DNA from: Stenotrophomonas pavanii | GTDB taxonomy: Bacteria > Pseudomonadota > Gammaproteobacteria > Xanthomonadales > Xanthomonadaceae | NCBI RefSeq assembly: GCF_900101175.1 | Contig: NZ_FNFQ01000002.1 | Coordinates: 457,022-521,021 of the forward strand | Length of the DNA stretch: 64,000 bases | Direction of reading: 5' to 3' | Shown: positions 35,257 to 44,943 of the stretch, piece by piece | Layout: every line of letters begins with the position of its first letter | How positions within the stretch are numbered: the stretch's first letter is position 1 | Position numbers and translations under genes: made by a program | Notes under the pieces: generated by a model | What the model was told of the DNA's origin: nothing | What the model saw: only the letters and a program-made list of their open reading frames with translations | Databases searched by the model: none

Positions 35257-38052
35257 TCAGCGCAGCACCTGCTCCACCAGCTGCACGTCCACCGTCTGCA
35301 GCGGTTCGGCGGCGTTGCGCGACAGCTGCACCTGGTAGGTGCCACCGTCGATCTTCCACTGGCGCGCCTGTGCATCGTAGTGGGCCAGCGTCTTCGGCTC
35401 GGCTTCGATGCGGATGCGACGCTGTTCGCCCGGCTGCAGGGTCACCTTGTCGTAGCCGATCAGGCGGATCGGCGTGGTGCTGCCGGCCGGCAGCTTCAGG
35501 TACAGCTGGGCCACGTCGGCACCGGCGCGCTTGCCGGTGTTGCGGATGTCGACGCTGGCGACCAGGCGCGAACCTTCCACGCTCACCTTCAGGTTGTCAT
35601 AGGCGAACGAGGTGTAGGACAGGCCATGGCCAAAGGCGAAGGTCGGGGTCAGGCCCTTGGCCGCCATCCACTTGTAGCCGACGTTGGCACCTTCGATATC
35701 GAAATCGAACACATCACCGAACGGCTTGGCCGGCTTGAAGCCCAGGCCATCGATATGCGGGCGCGGCAGCTGCGACTCGTCCGTCACCCAGGTCACCGGC
35801 AGGCGACCCGACGGATTGACCTGGCCGGTCAGCAGCGCGGCGATGCCTTCGCCACCGCGGATGCCCGGGTACCAGGCCTGCAGCATCGCCGGCACCTGCG
35901 CCAGCCACGGCGTGCGCACCGGGCCGTTGGTTTCCAGCACCAGCACCGTCTTCGGGTTGGCCTTGGCCACCGCCGAGATCAGTGCGTCCTGGTTGTCCGG
36001 CAGCTGCATGTCCGGCAGGTCCACCGATTCGGCCGCCCACTGGGTCGCGAACACGATGGCCACGTCGGCCTGCGCGGCGGCCTTGGCCGCGGCCGCGGCA
36101 TTGGTCCCGTCCACATATTCAACGGTCGCGTCCGGGCGCGCCGCACGCAGCGATTCCAGCGGCGAGGACGGATGGAAGATCACCGGGCCCGGCCAGGTGG
36201 TCGGCATCACGCCCGGCACCGCGTTGGTGCCCTTGGCGGTCACACCCACCATCGACGAACCACCACCACCGATCACGCCCTTGTCGGCATGGCCGCCGAT
36301 GATGACGATGCGCTTCACGCTGTCGGCCAGCGGCAACAGGTTGCCCTCATTGCGCAGCAGCACGCTGCCCTCTTCCACCGTGCGCTGCGCAACGGCGAAG
36401 CCGGCCTCGGCATCCACCTTCTGGTGCTGCGGCGGGTTGTCGAAGTTGCCATGCAGGAACATCGTGCGCAGGATGCGCGCCACCATGTCGTTCAGGCGCG
36501 CCTGCGGCACCACGCCGCCATGCACGGCCAGGCGCAGCGGCTCATCGAAGAACACCGCCGCGTCGAACACTTCACCGGCCGACTGCTGGTCCAGGCCGGC
36601 CAGCGCTGCCTTCGAGCCACTGTGCACGCCACCCCAGTCGGACATCACGAAACCGGGGAACTTCCATTCCTGCTTCAGCACCTGGTTCATCAGGTAGCCG
36701 TTCTCGCAGCCGTAGGTGCCGTTGATCTTGTTGTACGAGCACATCGCCACGCCCGGGCGGCCGGCGTCCAGCGCGATCTCGAACGCCAGCAGGTCCGACT
36801 CGTGCATGGCCTGTTCGCCGATGCGCACGTCGTGGAAGTTGCGCCGGGTCTCCATGTCGTTCAGCGCGAAGTGCTTCATCGAGGAGATCACGTGCTGGCT
36901 CTGCACGCCCTGGATCAGCGCGCCGACCATCGAGCCGGCCAGCAGCGGATCCTCACCGGCATATTCGAAGTTGCGGCCGTTGCGCGGGTCGCGCTGCAGG
37001 TTGACGCTGCCCGACAGCAGGATGTTGAAACGCTGCTGCCACGCCTCGCGGCCCATGGTCGCGCCACCGGCGAAGGCAACTTCGCGGTTCCAGCTCGATG
37101 CAGTGGACGGGCCCGATGGCATTGCCGTGGCGAAGTCGCCCGGGCGGATGCCCCCCGGATTGGTCACGCCGACACCGGCATCGGCCGACTGCTGCGACGG
37201 AATGCCCAACCGCGGGACGCCCGGCACGAAGCCGGCCGAACCGACCGCACCTTCCGGCAGCGGGCCACCGTCCTTGCCCAGCCCGAAGTAGCTGTGCAGC
37301 ATCTGGAACTTCTCATCCTCGGTCATCGCCTTCAGCAGCAGCGCAGCGCGCGCATCGGCGTTGAGGGTGGTGTCCATCCATGGCTTTTCACCGTGCTTGT
37401 CGGCGGCATAGGCCAGGGTCAGCAGGGTGGCGCGCAGGGTGGTGCCTGCCACCTTGAACGGTGCGCTGCTGGCGGCCTGGAAACCGTCGCTGAAATAGCT
37501 GGCATCGGCCTCCAGCGCGACACGCGCCGGATCGAAACCTGCGGCCTTGGCCGATTCACCGGCCACCGCGCCGAGCAGCACCGCCGGGGCGCCCAGCCGC
37601 GAACGCGTGACCAGCGCCGGCAGCTGCGCCGCACCTGCGCCAGCATCGGTGTAGACCGCCACGGTGTGGCGGCCATCGTCCAGGCGCAGGTAGTTCAGGC
37701 CCGGCTGGTCGGGACCGGACTCGGCGGCGATCGGCAGCCGGGTCAGCACGGCCTGGCCGCGCTGGGTCTGGCCATCGTCCTTGCCGGCGGCGATGAAGCG
37801 GTATTCATAGCCCAGGCCATCGGCCAGCACCTGCAGCGGATCGACCTGGCCGATGCCGCGCTGTACCTGGCGCACGCTCACCGCGTCCACCTGCAGGGTC
37901 TTCAACTGCGCGGCCAGGGCCGGCATCGCCGTCGCATCCGGTGCCTGTTCCAGGGTCAGTACGGTAAACGCCGCAGGGTCGGCCCAGGCCGGGGCGGCCA
38001 GTGCGGCAGACAGGGCGAGGGACAGTGCGAGCGGCTTTGTAAACGTTTTCAT
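35257..38052 (-). CDS. Exported GH3 beta-glucosidase-type enzyme with extra N-terminal domain
   Basis: A 931-residue glycoside hydrolase. A signal peptide (LALSLALSAALAAPAWA) is followed by an unusual domain (about 25-200) that resembles a degenerate endonuclease/exonuclease/phosphatase fold: FTVLTLEQ, VDAVSVRQVQ, RGQAVLTRLPI and APAVLLGAVAG. The GH3 barrel runs from about 215 (WMDTTLNADARAALLLKAMT); its nucleophile Asp is in GFVMSDWGGVHSG. The alpha/beta sandwich (VEEGSVLLRNEGNLLPL; AAESVDLPDMQLPDNQDALI) and an FnIII-like end (LVASVDIRNTGKRAGADVAQLYL) complete it. It probably releases glucose from plant or fungal beta-glucosides in the periplasm. ATG 38052 fits the signal peptide. Confidence 0.92.
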   Translation of the reverse strand: MKTFTKPLALSLALSAALAAPAWADPAAFTVLTLEQAPDATAMPALAAQLKTLQVDAVSVRQVQRGIGQVDPLQVLADGLGYEYRFIAAGKDDGQTQRGQAVLTRLPIAAESGPDQPGLNYLRLDDGRHTVAVYTDAGAGAAQLPALVTRSRLGAPAVLLGAVAGESAKAAGFDPARVALEADASYFSDGFQAASSAPFKVAGTTLRATLLTLAYAADKHGEKPWMDTTLNADARAALLLKAMTEDEKFQMLHSYFGLGKDGGPLPEGAVGSAGFVPGVPRLGIPSQQSADAGVGVTNPGGIRPGDFATAMPSGPSTASSWNREVAFAGGATMGREAWQQRFNILLSGSVNLQRDPRNGRNFEYAGEDPLLAGSMVGALIQGVQSQHVISSMKHFALNDMETRRNFHDVRIGEQAMHESDLLAFEIALDAGRPGVAMCSYNKINGTYGCENGYLMNQVLKQEWKFPGFVMSDWGGVHSGSKAALAGLDQQSAGEVFDAAVFFDEPLRLAVHGGVVPQARLNDMVARILRTMFLHGNFDNPPQHQKVDAEAGFAVAQRTVEEGSVLLRNEGNLLPLADSVKRIVIIGGHADKGVIGGGGSSMVGVTAKGTNAVPGVMPTTWPGPVIFHPSSPLESLRAARPDATVEYVDGTNAAAAAKAAAQADVAIVFATQWAAESVDLPDMQLPDNQDALISAVAKANPKTVLVLETNGPVRTPWLAQVPAMLQAWYPGIRGGEGIAALLTGQVNPSGRLPVTWVTDESQLPRPHIDGLGFKPAKPFGDVFDFDIEGANVGYKWMAAKGLTPTFAFGHGLSYTSFAYDNLKVSVEGSRLVASVDIRNTGKRAGADVAQLYLKLPAGSTTPIRLIGYDKVTLQPGEQRRIRIEAEPKTLAHYDAQARQWKIDGGTYQVQLSRNAAEPLQTVDVQLVEQVLR

Positions 38053-38053
38053 C
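38040..38053. promoter_or_regulatory. LacI-family-like operator overlapping the GH3 start
   Basis: TGTAAACGTTTTCA, one mismatch from a perfect palindrome around the AAACGTTT core typical of LacI/GalR-family sites, covers the first codons of the GH3 gene. It could arise by chance from the codons for MKTFT, so it is tentative. Confidence 0.3.
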
Positions 38054-38389
38054 GGCAGGCGTAATTCCGTTGCCAAGGCAATCGGTCCAGGGAAAGTGCC
38101 GCCGAAGGGTGCAGCGTTCATGCCGCGCAGGGGTTGCCAGGCAACGCCCCACAGGCCGGAGGACGGGCCGGTCTGCGCGCGGGACCCTCCTCCCGGCGTG
38201 ACAACCTGCCTGCCCGGGCCGCGCAGGGCGACCCAATCCTGTGAAGATTGTGCGAGGGCGTTCACACCTGTCAACAGGACCTAAGTCACAGGGGCAACCT
38301 GGCCCGCAGTTATCAGGCCATCACTGGCGGTCATCAGCGGGCCGCGCAGGGCTGCCGATAATGCAGGTCCCTGGCCACGAATCGAGCCC
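38053..38389. other. Intergenic region upstream of GH3 and VOC genes
   Basis: This divergent region of about 340 bases must hold both promoters. Apart from the LacI-like site at its left end and a short near-palindrome CCTGTCAACAGG (near 38269-38280), no promoter, RNA gene or repeat was recognised. Confidence 0.5.
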
Positions 38390-38824
38390 ATGAACGTACA
38401 TCGCGACTTCGACCATCTCTGGCGCGACCGCTGTGACACCTCCAGCCAGCGCGCACCGCGCGTGCTGATCCGGGTGTTCGTGGCTCCGGGCGAGCTGGAG
38501 CGCAGCGTGGCGTTCTACGAGCAGTTGCAGGGCGTGGTGGCCGATGCGGGCTTCCCGTTCCCGGAAGCCGGGCTGCGTCTGGCCATGGTCGGCGCCTTCC
38601 TGCTGATCGAAGGCAGCCAGGCGGCGCTGGCCCCGTTCACCTCGACCACGGGGACACTGTTGGTCGATGACGTTCGGCCCTATCACGACAAGCTGGTCGC
38701 CGCCGGCGCCGAGATCATCTTCCCGTTGCAGGTGGTCCCGACCGGGGCGGCGTTCAACGCCGTGCATCCCGATGGCACCGTGGTCGAATACGTGCATCAC
38801 CGGCCGGACCCGCAGGGGCGCTGA
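38390..38824 (+). CDS. VOC-family (glyoxalase-like) protein
   Basis: A 144-residue protein with one vicinal-oxygen-chelate fold: LIRVFVAPGELERSVAFYEQL, then GLRLAMVGAFLLIEG, and GAAFNAVHPDGTVVEYVHH. These positions match beta-alpha-beta-beta-beta modules of glyoxalase/bleomycin-resistance proteins. The usual first metal His is replaced (LIRVFV), so metal binding and activity are uncertain. It stands alone between the GH3 gene and the SOS cassette. Confidence 0.82.
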   Translation: MNVHRDFDHLWRDRCDTSSQRAPRVLIRVFVAPGELERSVAFYEQLQGVVADAGFPFPEAGLRLAMVGAFLLIEGSQAALAPFTSTTGTLLVDDVRPYHDKLVAAGAEIIFPLQVVPTGAAFNAVHPDGTVVEYVHHRPDPQGR

Positions 38825-38906
38825 GGGGGCGCCACAGCACAGCAGACCCCACCATGCGTGGATGCTTTACCCCTTCAGCAACCTGAAACCCGCCCCTCCG
38901 ATTTCA

Positions 38907-38921
38907 TTAGTAATTCTACTC
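38907..38921 (+). promoter_or_regulatory. LexA box before imuA-imuB-dnaE2
   Basis: TTAGTAATTCTACTC matches the xanthomonad LexA pattern TTAG-N6-TACTA except for the last base. It lies about 130 bases before imuA and probably represses the cassette until DNA damage. Confidence 0.75.
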
Positions 38922-39048
38922 ACAGGGCGAGTAGCATGTCCGGTCTCAGCCCCTGATACCGGCCCGTCGATACTCGCGCCATGCCCGCCGTTTCCGCCCG
39001 CTCCCGTCGCTCCCAGCCTGCCCGGCGCCTCCCCTGGAGGATCGGCTG

Positions 39049-39663
39049 ATGGGCGCCGTCGTCGCCCTCGACCGGCTGCTGGACGGCCGCCAGTTGTGGC
39101 GCGGCCCGGCCCGCCAGGGGCCAGCCAGCGACCACCTGGCCAGCGGCCACCCGGCGCTGGACGCACGCCTGCCCGGCGGCGGCTGGCCGGCCAGCGGGCT
39201 GTGCGAGGTGCTGCAGGCGGCGCCCGGGGTGGGTGAGCTGGCGCTGGTCTGGCCGGCGCTGGCCAGGCTGAGCCAGCGCGACCGCCCGATCGTGCTGGTC
39301 GCGCCACCCCATCGCCCGCATGCCCCGGCCTGGGCTGCGGCCGGGCTGGACCTGGCCCAGCTGCAGGTCATCCACGCTGCGCCGAAGCAGGCGCTGTGGG
39401 CCGCCGAACAATGCCTGCGCTCTGCCGCCTGCGCGGCGGTGCTGTGCTGGCCACACCAGGCCGACGACCGTGCCCTGCGCCGGCTGCAGGTGGCCGCCGA
39501 CAGCGGCCAGTGCCTGGGCTTCGTGTTCCGCGAGGCACAGGCGGCGCGCAATCCCTCCCCGGCCAGCCTGCGCCTGCAGCTCGACCACGGCCAGGTACGG
39601 GTGCTGAAGTGCCGTGGCGGCCTGCCGCCGGCGCAGCCGTTGCCACTGGCCATCGCCCACTGA
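39049..39663 (+). CDS. imuA: SOS mutagenesis protein ImuA
   Basis: A 204-residue RecA-related protein of the ImuA/SulA-like family. Recognisable stretches are LASGHPALDARLPGGGWPASGLCEVL, GELALVWPALARL and CLGFVFREAQAARNPSPASLRLQL. ImuA works with ImuB and DnaE2 in damage-induced mutagenesis and translesion synthesis. It is the first gene of the cassette, nine bases before imuB, behind a LexA-like box. It lacks an intact Walker A (GGGWP in place of GxxxxGKT), as is common in this family. Confidence 0.9.
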   Translation: MGAVVALDRLLDGRQLWRGPARQGPASDHLASGHPALDARLPGGGWPASGLCEVLQAAPGVGELALVWPALARLSQRDRPIVLVAPPHRPHAPAWAAAGLDLAQLQVIHAAPKQALWAAEQCLRSAACAAVLCWPHQADDRALRRLQVAADSGQCLGFVFREAQAARNPSPASLRLQLDHGQVRVLKCRGGLPPAQPLPLAIAH

Positions 39664-39672
39664 GGCCGCGCC

Positions 39673-41082
39673 ATGCACTGGGCCTGCGTGTTGTTGCCGC
39701 AGCTGGCGCTGGACAGCGTGCTGCGCCTGCAGCCGGACCCGCAGCGGCCACTGGTGCTGCTGCAGGGCCCAGCGCAGCGCCGCGTGCTGCGTGCGGTCAG
39801 CCCTGCCGCGCGCGCAGCAGGGCTGCGCCCGGGCATGCTGCTGTCGGCCGCGCAGGTGCTGGTGCAGGACATGCACCTGCACGATTACGATCCCAACGCC
39901 GAACAGCACACCCGCCAGCTGCTGGCCAGCTGGGCCTACGCCTACAGTTCGCAGGTCAGCCTCGATTTCCCGCACGCGCTGGTCATGGAGATCGGTGCCA
40001 GCCGCGCCCTGTTCGGTGACTGGTTGACGATCCAGCAGCGGCTGCGCGGCGAACTGCACGAACTTGGTTTCCGCCACCGGCTGGTGGCGGCGCCTACTCC
40101 GCATGCCGCGCGCGTGCTGGCCAACGTCCACGATGGCCTCGGCATCGATGCGCAGCAGCTGCCGGCGGCACTGGCGCAGCTGCCCTTGCCGCGCTGCGGC
40201 CTGCCCAGCGAAGCGGTCACCGTGCTTGGCCGTTCCGGCCTGCGCACGCTGGGCGCGGCACTTGAACTGCCGCGCGACAGCCTGGCCCGGCGCTTCGCAC
40301 CGGACGTGCTGCAGCAGCTGGATGCATTGCGTGGGCGACCCACCGCGCCCCTGCGCTACTACCAGCCACCGGACCGTTTCGATGCACGCATCGAATTCGA
40401 GTACGAAATCGAATCCAGCCAGGCCCTGTTGTTCCCGCTGCGCCGCCTGCTGCTGGACCTGGCCGCGTTCCTGTGTTCGCGCGATGGCGGCGTGCAGCGC
40501 TTCGACCTGCAGTTCGAGCATGACCTGCTGCCGGCCAGCGTGCTGACCATCGGCCTGCTGGCGCCCGAGCGCGATCCCGCGCTGCTGTTCGAGATCGCAC
40601 GCAACCGCATGGAGGCTTTCGCCCTGCCGGCCGGCAGCCGCGCACTGCGCCTGCAGGCCGAGCAGTTGCCGCCGTTCGTACCGGCCGCGCGCGACCTGTT
40701 CGATACCCGGCCGGCGCAGGCGATGCCCTGGAACCAGCTGCGCGAGCGCCTGCGTGCGCGGCTCGGCGATGACGCCGTGCAGCCGCTGGCGGTGCAGGCC
40801 GACCATCGCCCCGAACGCGCCAGTGGCACCCAGCCCGCGGCCAAGCCTCCGTCGTACTGGCCGCTGCGCCCCGGCTGGTTGCTGGACACCCCACAACCGT
40901 TGCGTGACCCGCGCCTGCGCATCGTCGCCGGGCCGGAGCGGATCGAATCGGGCTGGTGGGACCAGGCCGACGCACGCCGCGACTACTACGTGGTGGAAAC
41001 CGCACACGGCCAGCGCGGCTGGGCCTTCCGTGAGCGCAACGATCCGCATGCGCCGTGGATGCTGCACGGCTGGTTCGGCTGA
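39673..41082 (+). CDS. imuB: ImuB, Y-family polymerase-like protein
   Basis: A 469-residue Y-family-like protein. The fold is retained (ACVLLPQLALDSVL; AVSPAARAAGLRPGM; SLRHL-type HhH region LGRSGLRTLGAALELPRDSL), but the catalytic SxDE is SLDF (D98, F99) and the first acidic residue is missing, so it is probably not a polymerase itself. ImuB binds the beta clamp and bridges ImuA and DnaE2. A C-terminal extension (ESGWWDQADARRDYYVV) is a family feature. It sits between imuA and dnaE2 with gaps of nine and six bases. Confidence 0.92.
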   Translation: MHWACVLLPQLALDSVLRLQPDPQRPLVLLQGPAQRRVLRAVSPAARAAGLRPGMLLSAAQVLVQDMHLHDYDPNAEQHTRQLLASWAYAYSSQVSLDFPHALVMEIGASRALFGDWLTIQQRLRGELHELGFRHRLVAAPTPHAARVLANVHDGLGIDAQQLPAALAQLPLPRCGLPSEAVTVLGRSGLRTLGAALELPRDSLARRFAPDVLQQLDALRGRPTAPLRYYQPPDRFDARIEFEYEIESSQALLFPLRRLLLDLAAFLCSRDGGVQRFDLQFEHDLLPASVLTIGLLAPERDPALLFEIARNRMEAFALPAGSRALRLQAEQLPPFVPAARDLFDTRPAQAMPWNQLRERLRARLGDDAVQPLAVQADHRPERASGTQPAAKPPSYWPLRPGWLLDTPQPLRDPRLRIVAGPERIESGWWDQADARRDYYVVETAHGQRGWAFRERNDPHAPWMLHGWFG

Positions 41083-41088
41083 GCCGCC

Positions 41089-44000
41089 ATGCACAGCGCC
41101 ATGCACAGCGAACTGCCCGGCTACGCCGAACTGCACTGCCTGTCGGCCTTCAGTTTCCAGCGCGGTGCTTCGATCGCCGAAGAGCTGTTCGCGCGTGCCG
41201 CCGGCCAGGGCTATCGCGCGCTGGCGATCACCGATGAATGCTCGCTGGCCGGCATCGTGCGCGCCTGGCAGGCAGCGAAGACGCATGGCGTGGCGCTGAT
41301 CGTCGGTGCCGAATTCCAGGTCGAGGACGGGCCGAAGCTGGCCCTGCTGTGCACCGACCAGGCCGCCTATGCCGGTCTCTGCCAGTTGATCACCACCTGC
41401 CGACGGCGCGCAGCCAAGGGCCAGTACCGCTGCCTGCGCGAGGACCTGCTCGGCCTGCCCGACGGCCTGTTGTGCCTGTGGCTGGACCGGCAACCCGCCG
41501 CCACCGACCTGGAACTGCTGCGCGCCGGCTTCAATGATCGGCTGTGGTTGGCGGTGGAGCTGCACCACGAACACGACGACGCACGCCGCCTGCAGCAGCT
41601 GCAGGCCTTCGGCGAACGCCACCACCTGCCGCTGGTCGCCAGTGGCGACGTGCACATGCACGTGCGCCGCCGCCGCGCCCTGCAGGACACGCTGACCGCG
41701 ATCCGCCACCGCTGCAGCGTGGCCGAGGCTGGCTGGCGCCTGTTCCCCAACGGCGAGCGCCACCTGCGCCCGCGCACCGCGCTGGCCCAGCTGTATCCGC
41801 CCGAACTGCTGGCCGAGACCCTGCGCATCGCCGAGCGCTGCCACTTCACCCTGGAACAGCTGCAGTACACCTACCCGCGCGAGCTGGTGCCCGAGGGCCA
41901 CGATCCGGACAGCTGGCTGCGCGTGCTGGTCGAGCGTGGCATCGGGTGGCGCTGGAAAGACGGCATCAAACCGAAACAACGCGAGCAGATCGAACACGAA
42001 CTGGCGTTGATCAAGCAGAAGAACTACGCCTCCTACTTCCTCACCGTGCAGGACATCGTGCGCTTCGCGCGCAGCCAGGACATCCTCTGCCAGGGCCGCG
42101 GCTCGGCGGCCAACTCGGCGGTGTGCTTCGTGCTGGGCGTGACCGAGATCGACCCGGCGCGCAGCAACCTGCTGTTCGAGCGCTTCATCTCCGCCGAGCG
42201 CGACGAGCCACCGGATATCGACATCGATTTCGAGCACGAGCGGCGCGAGGAAGTGCTGCAGTACGTGTTCAAGCGCTATGGCCGCGAGCGCGCCGCACTG
42301 ACCGCGGTGGCCATCAGCTACCGTGGCCGCAGCGCGATCCGCGACGTCGCCCGTGCACTTGGCCTGCCGATGGACCAGGTCAACGAACTGGGCGCGGCGA
42401 TGGACCACTGGGGCGGCAACATCCCGCTGCCGGAAACCCTGCGCGAGCGTGGCTTCGATCCGGACACGCCGTTGATGCGGCGCCTGCTGGCGTTGACCGC
42501 CGAGCTGATCGATTTTCCACGCCACCTGTCGCAGCACCCAGGTGGTTTCGTGATCTCCGAGCATCCGCTGTCGACCCTGGTGCCGGTGGAAAACGCGGCG
42601 ATGGCCGACCGCACCGTCATCCAGTGGGACAAGGATGACCTGGATGCCACCGGCCTGATGAAGGTCGACTGCCTGGCCCTTGGCATGCTCACCGCCATCC
42701 GCAAGTGCCTGGCGATGCTGAAACAGCATGGCCTGCATGAAGGACGCATGGATGCGATCCCGCCCAAGGATGCAAAGACCTTCGACATGATCTGCGCCGC
42801 CGATACCATCGGCGTGTTCCAGATCGAATCGCGCGCGCAGATGGCGATGCTGCCGCGCATGCAGCCGCGCACGTTCTATGACCTGGTGATCGAAGTCGCG
42901 ATCGTGCGCCCCGGCCCGATCCAGGGTGACATGGTCCATCCTTACCTGGAGCGGCGGCGGATCCTGCGCGAACAGGGACCGGGCGCATTGAACGACCCGG
43001 ACAACCCGCTCTACCCGCCGCAGCTGGAACGCGTGTTCGCACGCACGCTGGGCGTGCCATTGTTCCAGGAACAGGTGATGCAGCTGGCGGTCGAAGCAGC
43101 CGGTTACACGCCTGGCCAGGCCGATGCCCTGCGCCGCTCGATGGCGGCCTGGAAACGCCGTGGCGGGCTGGAACCGCATCGCGAGAAGCTGCTGGCCGGC
43201 ATGTTGGAGAACGGCTTCAGCCTGGAATACGGTGAGCACCTGTTCGAGCAGATCAAGGGCTTCGGCGATTACGGCTTCCCGGAAAGCCACGCCGCCAGCT
43301 TCGCCCTGCTGACCTATAACAGCTGCTGGCTGAAATGCCACCACCCGGCCGCGTTCACCGCCAGCCTGATCAACAGCCAGCCACTGGGTTTCTACAGTCC
43401 CGACCAGCTGCTGCAGGATGCGCGCCGGCATGGCATCGGCGTGCTGCCGGTGGACGTGCGCTACAGCGACTGGGACTGCACCCTGGATTTCAGCAGGGGC
43501 GCGGCCGCGATCCGGCTTGGCCTGCGCCTGGTCGACGGCTGCAATGAAGCGGCTGTACAGGCCATCATGCGCGAACGTGCGCGGCGCCCGTTCGAGGATG
43601 TCGGCGACCTGTGCCAGCGCACCGCACTGGATCGCCGCCAGCAGGGCCTGCTGGCCGATGCCGGTGCGCTGCGTGGGCTCAGTGGCCATCGCCATCGTGC
43701 GCGGTGGGACATCTCCGGCGTGGAAAACCGCCTGCCGCTGTTCGACCAGGCCCGCGCCACTGCTGAAGCGCGCGTGCCGCTGCCGCTGCCCAGCGCCTGG
43801 GACGACATGCAGGCCGATTACCGCAGCACCGGCACCACCCTCGGCCGCCATCCGATCTCGTTCCTGCGCGCGCAGCTGCGCAGCCGCGGCTGCCTGGATG
43901 CCGCGCAGCTGGCGGGCCACGGCCATGGCCGCCGCGTGCGCATCGCCGGCCTGGTCCGCATGCGCCAGCGCCCGCAGACCGCCAGTGGCGTTACCTTCCT

Positions 44001-44211
44001 CACCCTTGAAGACGAGACCGGCATGGTCAATGCCGTGGTCTGGCGGCACCTGGCCGATCGCCAGCACCGGGTACTGGTCGATACCCAGCTGATGCAGATC
44101 GACGGCCGCCTGGAACGCGTCGATGGCGTGCAGCATGTCATCGTGCAGCGCATGCATTGCCTGGATGAACTGCTGCAGGGGCTGCGCAGCCACAGCCGCG
44201 ACTTCCATTGA
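41089..44211 (+). CDS. dnaE2: Error-prone DNA polymerase III alpha subunit
   Basis: A 1040-residue C-family polymerase. The N-terminal PHP domain begins [20 protein letters not shown], the palm catalytic carboxylates are in [16 protein letters not shown] (near 375-380), and other hallmarks are [34 protein letters not shown] and [14 protein letters not shown]. It is shorter than DnaE1 (about 1160), as expected for DnaE2. It performs mutagenic translesion synthesis with ImuA/ImuB. ATG 41101 ([12 protein letters not shown]) is an alternative start. Confidence 0.96.
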   Translation: MHSAMHSELPGYAELHCLSAFSFQRGASIAEELFARAAGQGYRALAITDECSLAGIVRAWQAAKTHGVALIVGAEFQVEDGPKLALLCTDQAAYAGLCQLITTCRRRAAKGQYRCLREDLLGLPDGLLCLWLDRQPAATDLELLRAGFNDRLWLAVELHHEHDDARRLQQLQAFGERHHLPLVASGDVHMHVRRRRALQDTLTAIRHRCSVAEAGWRLFPNGERHLRPRTALAQLYPPELLAETLRIAERCHFTLEQLQYTYPRELVPEGHDPDSWLRVLVERGIGWRWKDGIKPKQREQIEHELALIKQKNYASYFLTVQDIVRFARSQDILCQGRGSAANSAVCFVLGVTEIDPARSNLLFERFISAERDEPPDIDIDFEHERREEVLQYVFKRYGRERAALTAVAISYRGRSAIRDVARALGLPMDQVNELGAAMDHWGGNIPLPETLRERGFDPDTPLMRRLLALTAELIDFPRHLSQHPGGFVISEHPLSTLVPVENAAMADRTVIQWDKDDLDATGLMKVDCLALGMLTAIRKCLAMLKQHGLHEGRMDAIPPKDAKTFDMICAADTIGVFQIESRAQMAMLPRMQPRTFYDLVIEVAIVRPGPIQGDMVHPYLERRRILREQGPGALNDPDNPLYPPQLERVFARTLGVPLFQEQVMQLAVEAAGYTPGQADALRRSMAAWKRRGGLEPHREKLLAGMLENGFSLEYGEHLFEQIKGFGDYGFPESHAASFALLTYNSCWLKCHHPAAFTASLINSQPLGFYSPDQLLQDARRHGIGVLPVDVRYSDWDCTLDFSRGAAAIRLGLRLVDGCNEAAVQAIMRERARRPFEDVGDLCQRTALDRRQQGLLADAGALRGLSGHRHRARWDISGVENRLPLFDQARATAEARVPLPLPSAWDDMQADYRSTGTTLGRHPISFLRAQLRSRGCLDAAQLAGHGHGRRVRIAGLVRMRQRPQTASGVTFLTLEDETGMVNAVVWRHLADRQHRVLVDTQLMQIDGRLERVDGVQHVIVQRMHCLDELLQGLRSHSRDFH

Positions 44212-44261
44212 CGCCGGGAATCACCGCGTAACGGCCACTGGGTGATGTCGAGCAGGTAGAG

Positions 44262-44350
44262 GTAGAGTCGACTGTCAGTCGACTTGCGCGCGCCAGCGCG
44301 GGAATCTCCGTGATCTGATCGAACAGCAGTCGACTGACAGTCGACTCTAC
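44262..44350. repeat. Paired SMAG-like palindromes (GTCGAC family)
   Basis: GTAGAGTCGACTGTCAGTC and its inverted partner GACTGACAGTCGACTCTAC flank a 40-base spacer after the dnaE2 stop; a likely transcription end for the cassette. Confidence 0.82.
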
Positions 44351-44402
44351 CCATCGCCTTTTGCATCCGCTATCGTCGGCACATCCAAGGAAGGACCACC
44401 CG

Positions 44403-44909
44403 ATGCCCCGTGCGCTGCTGCTGACCACACTGGTGGTCTCCACCCTCGCCCTGCTTGTTTCCGGCTGGACCGCCTGGAACCTGCATCGCAGCCAATCGCC
44501 ACAGCGCATCCTCGAAGCACGCGGGCTGATCATCCACGACGGCACGGGCCAACCCCGGGTGATCCTCGGCGCGCCGGTGCCCGACCCGGTCAGCCACGGC
44601 CGGACCCAGGGGCCGCGCGCCACGGCCCTGTCCGGCCTGATCCTGCTCGGCCCGGACGGCTCCGAGCGCGGCGGCTATGGCACCAGCGATCGCGGCGGCG
44701 AAGCCGTGCTGACCCTGGACGATGCCAACGGCACCACCGAGGTATTCAAGGTGGTGGCCAACCCGGACCGGGGTGCCAGCCTGATGGTCAAGCACCAGAA
44801 CAACACCGGCGCCATGCTCACCTCCTGGCAGGGCACGCCGGAGCTGATGTTCATCGATGACAGCGGCCAGTCCTACTACGTGCGCCCCAACGCCAACGCC
44901 GCACCCTGA
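44403..44909 (+). CDS. Membrane-anchored protein of unknown function
   Basis: A 168-residue protein with an N-terminal anchor (ALLLTTLVVSTLALLVSGWTAW) and a soluble, probably periplasmic part. Residues 45-165 read as a run of short beta-type motifs: GLIIHDGTGQPRVILGAP, SGLILLGPDGSERGGYGTSD and ELMFIDDSGQSYYVRP, suggesting a small repeat or beta fold. No family was recognised. AAGGAAGG at good spacing supports ATG 44403. Neighbours on both sides are in other transcription units. Confidence 0.65.
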   Translation: MPRALLLTTLVVSTLALLVSGWTAWNLHRSQSPQRILEARGLIIHDGTGQPRVILGAPVPDPVSHGRTQGPRATALSGLILLGPDGSERGGYGTSDRGGEAVLTLDDANGTTEVFKVVANPDRGASLMVKHQNNTGAMLTSWQGTPELMFIDDSGQSYYVRPNANAAP

Positions 44910-44920
44910 TCTGCTTCTGG

Positions 44921-44943
44921 CGTCGAGCCATGCTCGGCGCTAC
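44921..44943. repeat. Single SMAG-like palindrome
   Basis: CGTCGAGCCATGCTCGGCG then CTAC lies between convergent genes and extends into the ptsJ stop. Confidence 0.65.

Noticed and set aside
39673..41082. ImuB considered as an active translesion polymerase
   Set aside because: The catalytic acidic residues expected in Y-family enzymes are replaced (SLDF instead of SxDE), so a scaffold role is more likely.
38920..44208. Very long minus-strand open frame (1762 codons) opposite imuA-imuB-dnaE2
   Set aside because: It is antisense to three well-supported genes, its translation has no recognisable domain, and such frames are expected opposite GC-rich genes.
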